A stretch of 58,911 nt of DNA from Nitrospirota bacterium (GTDB lineage Bacteria; JACPQY01): NCBI GenBank assembly GCA_016190245.1, contig JACPQY010000016.1, positions 1 through 58,911 of the forward strand, written 5' to 3'. Both the position numbers and the translations under genes were made by a program. The notes beneath the pieces were generated by a model. That model searched no databases, was not told the DNA's origin, and saw only the letters and a list, made by a program, of their open reading frames with translations. Of this stretch, positions 36,394 to 43,395 are shown one piece after another. Numbering within the stretch: the stretch's first letter is position 1; each line of letters opens with the position of its first letter.

Positions 36394-37324
36394 GTTCGAC
36401 ACCCTGCGCACGGCCCGGGCGCAGGCCCTTGTCCGCGTCAGCAAGCCGACGTTCGACCTCGTCTCGTCCGGCCGCCTGCCCAAGGGAGACCCGCTTCCCG
36501 TGCTGCGCGTGGCGGGGGTGATGGCCGCCAAGCGGACGGCGGATCTCATCCCCTACTGCCACCCGATTTCCGTGGATCATGTGAAGGTGGAGATGGAACG
36601 AACGGACCGCGGGTATCTCATCACTACCGAGGTGAAAGCGATCGCGAAGACCGGCGTGGAGATGGAGGCGCTTACCGCCGCCGGCGTGGCAGCCCTCACG
36701 CTGTACGACATGCTCAAGCCGGTGGATGACGCGATCGTCATCGAGTCCGTGCGGCTGCTGGAGAAAACGGGAGGCAAGTCGGATTTTTCGGACCGCTTCG
36801 ACCCCGCTTTGCGGGCTGCGGTGCTTGTCCTTTCCGATTCCGTGCATGCCGGAAAAAAAGAGGACAGGGCTGGGAAGGTGATTCTGGAGGAACTCAAGGC
36901 CCATCCCGTGAAGGTGGAACACTACGAGATCCTCCCGGACGAACCCGCGCAGATCGCGGACCGGCTCCGCCGGTACGCGGACGAGGAGAAACTGGACATG
37001 GTTCTGACGACGGGTGGCACCGGGACGGGGTCTCGGGACCAGGCCGTGGAAGCGGCCCGGCCGCTGCTCGATCGCGAGCTGCCGGGTGTGATGGAGGCGG
37101 CCCGTGCGCACGGCCAGCGCCGGACGCCCTACGCGATGCTTTCGCGGGGCGTCGCGGGCTTCCGGCACGGCACGCTGATCGTTACGCTTCCGGGAAGCAC
37201 GCGAGGCGCACGCGAATCCGTTCAGGGCCTCTTCCCCGCGCTGTTGCACGTTTTCCGCGTCAGCAAAGCGAGCTTCCAGCACGACGGCTCGGCCCGCAAG
37301 ACCAGACGCAAAGGCAAATCGTGA
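36374..37324 (+). CDS. Fused MoaC-MoaB/MogA molybdenum cofactor protein
   Basis: The ATG at 36374 follows GGGAGG and gives 316 residues. Residues 1 to about 150 are cyclic pyranopterin monophosphate synthase MoaC (AGVMAAKRTADLIPYCHPI, KTGVEMEALTAAGVAALTLYDM). Its N-terminus is short, missing some of the usual first strand. Residues about 155-305 are the MoaB/MogA molybdopterin adenylyltransferase fold (AVLVLSDSVHAGKKEDRAG, LTTGGTGTGSRDQ, HGTLIVTLPGS). MoaC-MoaB fusions are known in bacteria. The two halves act at the start and end of the pathway. It is translationally coupled to moaE and to the exporter gene that follows (GTGA overlap). Confidence 0.9.
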   Translation: MYDTSDKFDTLRTARAQALVRVSKPTFDLVSSGRLPKGDPLPVLRVAGVMAAKRTADLIPYCHPISVDHVKVEMERTDRGYLITTEVKAIAKTGVEMEALTAAGVAALTLYDMLKPVDDAIVIESVRLLEKTGGKSDFSDRFDPALRAAVLVLSDSVHAGKKEDRAGKVILEELKAHPVKVEHYEILPDEPAQIADRLRRYADEEKLDMVLTTGGTGTGSRDQAVEAARPLLDRELPGVMEAARAHGQRRTPYAMLSRGVAGFRHGTLIVTLPGSTRGARESVQGLFPALLHVFRVSKASFQHDGSARKTRRKGKS

Positions 37325-38112
37325 GCCCAACACCTGCCTGGCTCATCCCCGCGTTCCTTCTCGCGGGGGCCACCTATGGGGCAGTGGGCCACGGGGGCGC
37401 ATCGGCCTATCTCGCCCTTCTGACATTGGCCGGCGTTATGTCCCCTGAATGGGTTTCGTTCGTGCTCATCCTCAACGTCATCGTGGCCGGCTCGGCGTTG
37501 TACCGCTTCACGAGACAGGGCCACCTGCGTCGCGAGCTCCTTGCACCGTTCGCGATCGCCTCGGTTCCTTTCGCCTACCTTGGCGGCGCGGTGAGGCTCG
37601 ATCCGACCGTCACGGGCGCCCTGCTGGCCCTCGCGCTCTGCGCCGCGGGCTTGCGTTTCCTCTTGCTCGGGCGAGCGGCGGGCCGCCGGTGGCCCCCGCC
37701 CCCGCGGCCTCTCGCGCTGGCGCTGGGCGCAGTCCTCGGTTTCGTCTCGGGCGCGGTCGGCATCGGGGGAGGTGTGTTTCTCAGTCCGCTCCTCGTATTG
37801 ACCGGCTGGGCGGACGTGAAGGAATCGGCCGCCGTCGCGGCGGGGTTCATCGTCCTCAATTCCATCGCCGGTCTCCTGGCGCGGTTTCTCTCAGGGCCGG
37901 CCACGGGGACAGGGCTCCCGGGTGCGCTGCCTCTGCTCTCACCGGACGCGATTGGGTTGCTGGCGGCCGCGATCATCGGCGGACAGATTGGGGCCTGGGC
38001 CGGTGCCGCGCGTCTCCCGAAACCGGCACTGACCCGCGTACTGGGCGTCGTCCTCATCCTCGCCGCCGTCCGGCACGGCTGGGCCGTGTGGGCGGCCGCA
38101 CCTGGGTCATGA
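37321..38112 (+). CDS. TauE/SafE-family anion exporter
   Basis: This is a 263-residue integral membrane protein with about eight hydrophobic segments. The TauE features are the AVGHGGASAYLALLTLAGV repeat near the N-terminus and its second-half counterpart GAVGIGGGVFLSPLLVLTG. Members move sulfite, sulfonates or other sulfur anions. The GTG start overlaps the moaC-moaB stop and its own stop overlaps moeA (ATGA), so it is firmly inside the cofactor operon. It may handle a sulfur or oxyanion species linked to a molybdoenzyme, but that link is positional only. Confidence 0.85.
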   Translation: MSPTPAWLIPAFLLAGATYGAVGHGGASAYLALLTLAGVMSPEWVSFVLILNVIVAGSALYRFTRQGHLRRELLAPFAIASVPFAYLGGAVRLDPTVTGALLALALCAAGLRFLLLGRAAGRRWPPPPRPLALALGAVLGFVSGAVGIGGGVFLSPLLVLTGWADVKESAAVAAGFIVLNSIAGLLARFLSGPATGTGLPGALPLLSPDAIGLLAAAIIGGQIGAWAGAARLPKPALTRVLGVVLILAAVRHGWAVWAAAPGS

Positions 38113-39443
38113 GTTCCTCCGCGGACACGCCCCGACCATCCGTTCTCCCGATCGGAGAGGCGCGAAGACTCGTCCTCGAACAGACGCGACGCCTGGATGT
38201 AAAGGAAGTCCCGGCGCTCAGCGCGCTGGGCTGCGTGCTGGCCGGCCCCGTCAGCGCGGCATGGGACCAGCCCGGGTTCGACGCCTCCGCGATGGACGGC
38301 TATGCCGTTCGCTCTGAGGACACGACCCCCGCCACGTCTTCGCAACCGGTCACGCTGCTGGTGCGCGGTGTCGCGCGCGCCGGCGCCGCCTCGCGGGCAA
38401 GGGTCCGTCCTGGAACGTCGGTCAGAATCATGACGGGGGCGCCTCTCCCGCCGGGAGCCGATGCGGTGATCGAACAGGAGGCCGTCCAACGGAGCGACGC
38501 GGCAGTGGAGATCAGGGGGCCCGTCGAGCCCGGCCGCAACGTTCGCCCGAGAGGTTCGGACATGAAGGCGGGGACGCACCTCGTGGCGGACAGCGAGATT
38601 GTCACGCCGGCCGTCATCGCGCTCGCCGCTGCTGCGGGCCGGGAGAGGTTGAGCATCTATCGGAAACCCCGCATCACGATCCTCGTCACGGGCGATGAGC
38701 TGGCGTCCGCGGGCAGTCGCCCCCGGCACGGCCGTGTGCGCGATCTCAACACGCCCTTGGCGGCTGCTTTCCTCAAAGACCTCGGCCTCGAACCCGCCGC
38801 GCTGATCAAAGTCCGTGATTCGGAGGCCACACTTGTCCGGCACCTCCGCGCGGCGAGCCGCTCGTCGGACATCGTGATCGCGACGGGCGGCGTATCGGTC
38901 GGCGATTTCGACTACCTTCCCCGGGCGCTTGCCCAACTCCAGGCGAAGATTCTCTTCAGCGGCGTCGCGCAGAAGCCGGGGAAACCGCTCACGGTGGCGC
39001 GCCTCGGCCCGGCGCTACTGTTCGGTCTCCCGGGAAACCCGGTGGCCGTGTTCGTCGGACTCTACGAGTACGTCCGCCCCTCGATCCTGAAAATGATGGG
39101 GCGGCCCGCCACGGATCTGAGTCTCCCCCTCGCTTGGGCCCGGCTGTCCAAACCTCTCGAGATAAAACCGGGGCGGGCGCACTTCCTCCGCGTTTCGCTC
39201 GATCAGGATGCGGACGGATACGTGGCGACGGTCCTGCCAGGTCAGGAGTCCTACCAGGTGTCCAACCTCGTGTGGACCGATGCGCTCGCGGTTTTGGATG
39301 GTGAGACATCGCGCATCGATGAAGGCGAGGTGGTGCCCGTGCACCTCATGCCGTGGTTCGAAGGCGGCTGCGTGCTTGGGGCGAGGCCGCGCGTCCAGTC
39401 CCAAGTCCCATTCGCCCCGCGGGCGCGCCCGGAAAAGGTCTGA
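38109..39443 (+). CDS. moeA: Molybdopterin molybdenumtransferase
   Basis: MoeA inserts molybdate into adenylated molybdopterin. The product is 444 residues. Signatures are QPGFDASAMDGYAVR near residue 55, ITILVTGDELASAGSRPRHG with RDLNTPL, IATGGVSVGDFDYLP, QKPGKPLTVARLG and FGLPGNPVAVFVGLYEYVRP. The C-terminal domain IV is followed by a tail of about 30 basic residues not usual for the family. The gene starts in an ATGA overlap with the exporter. Confidence 0.93.
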   Translation: MSSSADTPRPSVLPIGEARRLVLEQTRRLDVKEVPALSALGCVLAGPVSAAWDQPGFDASAMDGYAVRSEDTTPATSSQPVTLLVRGVARAGAASRARVRPGTSVRIMTGAPLPPGADAVIEQEAVQRSDAAVEIRGPVEPGRNVRPRGSDMKAGTHLVADSEIVTPAVIALAAAAGRERLSIYRKPRITILVTGDELASAGSRPRHGRVRDLNTPLAAAFLKDLGLEPAALIKVRDSEATLVRHLRAASRSSDIVIATGGVSVGDFDYLPRALAQLQAKILFSGVAQKPGKPLTVARLGPALLFGLPGNPVAVFVGLYEYVRPSILKMMGRPATDLSLPLAWARLSKPLEIKPGRAHFLRVSLDQDADGYVATVLPGQESYQVSNLVWTDALAVLDGETSRIDEGEVVPVHLMPWFEGGCVLGARPRVQSQVPFAPRARPEKV

Positions 39444-39445
39444 CC

Positions 39446-40192
39446 GTGATTCGACCAACCGCCCCCAGTCCCGTCTCCCCCGCCATGGAACACGTCTACC
39501 GTGAAGTCGGCCGGTACGCGAGTCGCCCGGATCCTGTTCTGATCCTCGGCGAGACGGGCGTAGGGAAGCGCACCCTGGCCTCCTACATCCACGACCAATC
39601 CAGCCGTCGCGAAGGGCCGTTCGTCGTTTTCGACACCGTGGGTCTCGAGGAAGAGGCGATCCGAGTGGAACTGGCCGGCGCGGGGGACCCCACTTCCGGC
39701 CTGCGTCCGGGCGCCGCGCTCCAGGCCAACGGAGGAACGCTCTACCTCAGCAACACCGACGAGTTGCCAGGTGGCACGCAGGCCCAACTCCTGCGCTTCA
39801 TCGAGTATGGCGAGATCTACCCTCCCCATGCAAGCACCCCGGTCCGCGCCGATGCCCGGCTCGTGGCCTCCGCTTCACTTGAGCTGCCGGACCGCGTGGA
39901 GGCCGGCCTTTTCCGCGGCGACCTGTTCTGCCGCCTCGGGGTCTGCACAATCCGAATCCCCCCTCTGCGCGAGCGAACCCAGGAAATCCCGGGCCTCGCG
40001 ACGGCCTTTGCCCGGGAGATTCAGGGAACCGAGGTGGGCATCGCCCCGCAGGTCTTCGACGCCCTCCGGCGGTATCCTTGGCCGGGCAACCTGCTGGAGC
40101 TCAGGAACACGATCCACCAGGCTGTGGAGAGGGCCGAGTGCCAGCCGTTGCGCTTGGAGCATCTCCCGAGCTGGGTCCTACAGCATCCGTAA
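39446..40192 (+). CDS. Stand-alone sigma-54-activator-type AAA+ domain lacking GAFTGA and DNA-binding domain
   Basis: The GTG at 39446 lies 2 bp after the moeA stop. The 248-residue product is clearly a sigma-54 interaction-type AAA+ module: Walker A GETGVGKRT near residue 37, Walker B region NGGTLYLSNTDELPG, FRGDLFCRLGVCTIRIPPLRERTQEIPGLA, and RRYPWPGNLLELRNTIHQAVERAE at the end. The GAFTGA loop that touches sigma-54 is missing, and that region reads GDPTSGLRPGAALQA. No receiver, PAS or HTH domain is attached. The Walker B acidic pair is also changed (SNTDE for LDE). It may act as a remodelling ATPase for molybdoenzyme or cofactor work rather than a transcription activator, which is inference. 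Confidence 0.78.
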   Translation: MIRPTAPSPVSPAMEHVYREVGRYASRPDPVLILGETGVGKRTLASYIHDQSSRREGPFVVFDTVGLEEEAIRVELAGAGDPTSGLRPGAALQANGGTLYLSNTDELPGGTQAQLLRFIEYGEIYPPHASTPVRADARLVASASLELPDRVEAGLFRGDLFCRLGVCTIRIPPLRERTQEIPGLATAFAREIQGTEVGIAPQVFDALRRYPWPGNLLELRNTIHQAVERAECQPLRLEHLPSWVLQHP

Positions 40193-40220
40193 TCCCCGCC
40201 GTCGGCAAGGCACCTCGGAG

Positions 40221-40265
40221 CCCGATTACTGTACAGTGGACGGCCGTCCTGTGTACAGTAACGGG
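40221..40265. promoter_or_regulatory. Long near-perfect palindrome after the Moco operon
   Basis: Bases 40226-40261 form a 36-bp inverted repeat with only two mismatched pairs. The outer arms are TTACTGTACA/TGTACAGTAA around the perfect core GGACGGCCGTCC. CCCG and CGGG continue the stem after one bulged base. Each half contains a shorter ACTGTACA-type palindrome. No T-tract follows, so it is either a factor-binding site or an mRNA-end structure. The rest of the 308-bp gap (40193-40500) holds the promoter of the next gene and two small leader palindromes. Confidence 0.65.
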
Positions 40266-40368
40266 ACCACCCCCATCGCTCGAATCCACCCATCACCGCT
40301 CGTCCAGCGGCCAGCAGGCGGACACCCTTGGGGCTCCGACAGGAGCGCAATCGAACAATCAATTCCAC

Positions 40369-40396
40369 TTGACACATGTGAGCACAATGCTAGAAT
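40369..40396 (+). promoter_or_regulatory. Strong promoter of the cyclic-di-GMP gene
   Basis: A perfect TTGACA (40369-40374) and TAGAAT (40391-40396, five of six consensus) are spaced by 16 bp. The expected transcript has a leader of about 95 nt with the palindrome CACGATCGTG and the hairpin ACGGG-GGTTT-CCCGT shortly before the start codon. The leader does not match the cyclic-di-GMP riboswitch consensus as I know it. Confidence 0.75.
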
Positions 40397-40500
40397 AGGA
40401 TGGGTGTTGGTATGAATGGCGGGGCTGCAAGTCGGAAGATTCACGATCGTGATCGTTTCGTTGCCCACTCCACGGGGGTTTCCCGTAATCTTTCGTGAGC

Positions 40501-42297
40501 ATGGGCAACTCGGTTCCCCTCTCTTTTGGCTACGTCGGCCTGAGAATGGCTGATCCGGATCCGGACAGGGGAGCCGCTTCACCCGGTGGAAGCCGCAGGA
40601 ACGGCTCGGCCGGCAAGCCCGCTCCCTCCTCCCCGGAAGCCGAGGACGCCGACGCCCTCAAGATCCTCTTGATCGAGCAGCAGGCGGGCGACGCCCAGCT
40701 CATGCAAGTGGATCTCTCGGAGGCGTTGGCCGGCCAGGAAATCTCTGTGCGTCATGTGCGCGACCTGCAGGAAGCGTCTTTACACCTGTCCCGCGAGAGA
40801 GTGGATCTCATACTCCTCGATCTCAATCTCCCCGAGAGCCACGTGCAGGACAACCTTGAGCGGATCCAGGAGATCGCCTCCGGGACCCCGGTGATCGTCC
40901 TCACGGGGATCGGTGGCGAGGCCTCCGCGATCCGCGCCATCGAATCGGGCGCCCAGGATTACCTGGTCAAAGGGTTGGGCGACCGCGCCACCATGGTGCG
41001 AACCATTCAATACTCCATAGAGCGCCACAGATTGCAGAAACAGCTCGATACCGCCACGGAGGAACTGCGGGCTACTCAGGAGAAGCTGGAGTCCCTCGCG
41101 TGCGCGGACCCCGTCACCTCCGGGCTGAACGTCCGCGGGCTCCAGCGCGCTTTCCAGCGCGAGCTTCAGTGGTGCCGGCGAATGGGATCCGACCTGTGCG
41201 CGCTGGTCATCGATCTGGATGATTTCCGCCGCATCAACTCCAGCCTCGGCCACGCCGTGGGCGATATCGTTCTCGCCGAAACCTCGCGCCTCCTGGAGGA
41301 GACGCTGCGCGCCACGGATCACGTCGGTCGCCTCGGCGGAGATGAGTTTCTCGTCCTCCTCCCGCAGACCCGACCTGCCGAGGCGCGTCGCGTCGCGGAG
41401 AAGGTGCGCGCCTCGCTCTCGCGCCTACCGATCGTCCTCTCCTCCGGCACGGTCCAATTCACGGCCAGCGTGGCCGTGCTCACCGTGTCCTCGGCCACAC
41501 AGACCCTGGATGAGCTTCTGGCCCAATCACGCCGGATGCTGGATCGCGCGCGCACCGCCGGTCACAACCGTCTTTCCCTCGAGACCGGGATGGAGGCCGA
41601 TGCCTCGGATGCCTACTCTCTCATCTCGCGGGGGGACCGGTTCCACGTGGCCCTCCAGCCCATCTTTCGCCTGCAGGACGAATCCAAGGTGGGCTACGAA
41701 CTCCTGTGCCGCTCGACGATCCAAGGTTACGAACAACCGGATCACTTCTTCGGCCTTTCAATGGAGGCCAACATCCTCACGCTGGTGGACCAAGCCTGCT
41801 TCAAGAGCTGCCTCGCCGCTTCTCGCCGGGTGGGGGACGATCTCACATGCCACATCAACCTCTTCCCCTCGACCCTTCTCGGGGTGCCGGCGGCATCCAT
41901 CCTCGAGGCGCTCCCGGACCGCCGACCACCCGCGTCTTATTGCCTCGAGATCAGCGAGAAGCAGATCATCGGCAGCCCGTCCTACCTCAGCGGACCCGTT
42001 CAGGAGCTTCGATCGGCCGGCGTCCGGATCGCCATCGACGACGTCGGCTTCGGGCACAGCTGCCTCGAGAGCCTCATCCTTCTCCAACCGGACGTCCTCA
42101 AGATCGATCGCGCGTGTGTGAAGGGGATCGCGGAGAGCGTGGCCCTGTCGCGCTCCCTCGTCCGACTCCTGAAGATGGCCCACTCCCTCGAGGCGGACGT
42201 CGTCGCCGAGGGGATCGAGACACGCGAGGACCTCGAACGTCTCAAGGAACTTGGCGTCCCGTACGGCCAGGGCTTCCTCTGGGGCAAACCGGCCTGA
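40501..42297 (+). CDS. Response regulator with GGDEF and EAL domains (cyclic-di-GMP turnover)
   Basis: The ATG at 40501 gives 598 residues. A GTG two codons upstream is possible. Residues about 55-175 are a receiver domain with the phosphoacceptor in LILLDLNLP, then VLTG and YLVKG. Residues about 190-360 are GGDEF: the active-site motif RLGGDEFLVLLP is intact and RATD sits five residues before it as an inhibitory I-site. Residues about 370-598 are EAL: the first motif is YELLCR (E-x-L-x-R kept), followed by INLFPSTL, EISEKQI, IDDVGFGHS, LKIDRACV, VAEGIET and GQGFLWG. All key phosphodiesterase residues appear to be present, so it may be bifunctional. The partner kinase is not in the window. 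Confidence 0.93.
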   Translation: MGNSVPLSFGYVGLRMADPDPDRGAASPGGSRRNGSAGKPAPSSPEAEDADALKILLIEQQAGDAQLMQVDLSEALAGQEISVRHVRDLQEASLHLSRERVDLILLDLNLPESHVQDNLERIQEIASGTPVIVLTGIGGEASAIRAIESGAQDYLVKGLGDRATMVRTIQYSIERHRLQKQLDTATEELRATQEKLESLACADPVTSGLNVRGLQRAFQRELQWCRRMGSDLCALVIDLDDFRRINSSLGHAVGDIVLAETSRLLEETLRATDHVGRLGGDEFLVLLPQTRPAEARRVAEKVRASLSRLPIVLSSGTVQFTASVAVLTVSSATQTLDELLAQSRRMLDRARTAGHNRLSLETGMEADASDAYSLISRGDRFHVALQPIFRLQDESKVGYELLCRSTIQGYEQPDHFFGLSMEANILTLVDQACFKSCLAASRRVGDDLTCHINLFPSTLLGVPAASILEALPDRRPPASYCLEISEKQIIGSPSYLSGPVQELRSAGVRIAIDDVGFGHSCLESLILLQPDVLKIDRACVKGIAESVALSRSLVRLLKMAHSLEADVVAEGIETREDLERLKELGVPYGQGFLWGKPA

Positions 42298-42335
42298 CCT
42301 CAGCCCACACGACCAAGCCCCTTCGACTCACTCCG

Positions 42336-43193
42336 TCATCCCACGAGGCAGCCGGCCGCCTCGACGATGCGGAACCCCTCTTTCCCTTCCACCTCGACCA
42401 CGCGCACCGGTCCGTGGTCTCTCTCGATCGTTCGTCTCTCTCCGCCCATCACCACCTCCACCCCCTTCGCCAACCGCCGACGCACGCAGATCTCAGGCCG
42501 GACTCCCAGCGGGTGTCCCCCCACGCCATCGCCCCCCCCAGCCAGCTCCTCCAACTCCCTCCGACTCGTCCAACCACCTCACCCTCATCTCTCTCGCCCC
42601 CTCCCTCACGTGCTCCGGCATCCCGCTCATGTCCCCCGTCGCCAACACCTCCAACGAGATCACCCTCTCCACCATCCCAATCCTACCCAGCAACTCCGCC
42701 CCGCCTCCGCTCCACCCACTCCACCATCCTCACCCCTCCCCCTCACTCCCCCCTCCTCGACCGCCATCACCACCCTCGGCGACGGACCCGGCCGAGCCGC
42801 TCGCCTCTCAGTCAAGTTCCCCACGTGCCGACCCACCGCATCCGAGAACCGAAACCACGAGTCCCGACCATGCGTCGGCGCCTGCCCCACCGCCACACAC
42901 GCTCTCTCAAACGACTCCCCTCGACGAATCCGCTCCAAACACTCCTCCACCACCATCGCCTCAATCCCCTCCGTCACACCCACCCGGTTGAACAACCCTC
43001 TCAAATCTCCCCCCCCAAACACTCGCCGCGCCTCGGGATGCACCCCCGATGCGTCAAAACTCAGCCTCGCCTCCATCCCCCCCCGCTCCACCTCCAACAC
43101 AAGCGCCGCCTCCATCGGAGCTCCGCCCAACGGCTCCGAACAAGGCACCCGCGCCAACCATGCCGCCGATCCCAACGGCACGTCAGGAGTCAT
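42336..43193 (-). pseudogene. DUF342/FapA-like gene, frameshifted
   Basis: Reading the minus strand from ATG 43193, the frame runs through a DUF342-type N-terminal part: LFNRVGVTEGIEAMVVEECLE, then ACVAVGQAPTHGRDSWFRF. Near 42690 the sensible frame shifts to one containing MVERVISLEVLATGDMSG, and near 42540 it shifts back to LAKGVEVVMGGERRTIERDHGPVRVVEVEG, which resembles the FapA C-terminus. Two compensating frameshifts occur in C/G-rich tracts, including a run of eight identical bases near 42530. FapA-type proteins are associated with flagellar placement or polar assembly. The product is also short for the family (450 residues or more), so the central beta-solenoid is mostly missing. Decay is more likely than assembly error, but both are possible. 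Confidence 0.5.
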
Positions 43194-43223
43194 CCCGTCA
43201 TGGTGGGACAACGCAACTTCTGT

Positions 43224-43347
43224 GGTAGCCCCATCCCCTTGCCGAGGACGGCATGGGGCCATGATAGGCTGCGGCCCAGGAAGGGCCGCATCGAACATGG
43301 CCTTCGAGGGTGCGTCCGAGAACGCAGGCTCAAAGCCTGCGGCTACC
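43224..43347 (+). repeat. Interspersed element, copy D
   Basis: This copy begins GGTAGCCCCA and ends CTGCGGCTACC. It shares the core TTGCCGAGGACGGCATGGGG with one change, and it carries its own terminal hairpin GCAGGCTCAAAGCCTGC in place of the longer tail of copies A-C. It lies between the broken FapA-like gene and the end of the giant gene. Confidence 0.8.
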
Positions 43348-43360
43348 GGATCTCTCAACG

Positions 43361-43395
43361 CTTCACCCTTCACGACTCACTCTTCACGATTCACG
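43361..43395. repeat. TTCACGA-type short tandem words at the end of the giant gene
   Basis: The segment reads as imperfect tandem units of TTCACG/CTCACT (CTTCACCCTTCACGACTCAC continuing TCTTCACGATTCACGG). It overlaps the last codon region of the 4146-residue gene. The same words occur at 12560-12590. It is probably a 3'-end repeat family. Confidence 0.4.

Noticed and set aside
40397-40500. Leader of the REC-GGDEF-EAL gene as a cyclic-di-GMP riboswitch
   Set aside because: The conserved core bases and two-helix arrangement of that riboswitch are not visible, only simple palindromes.
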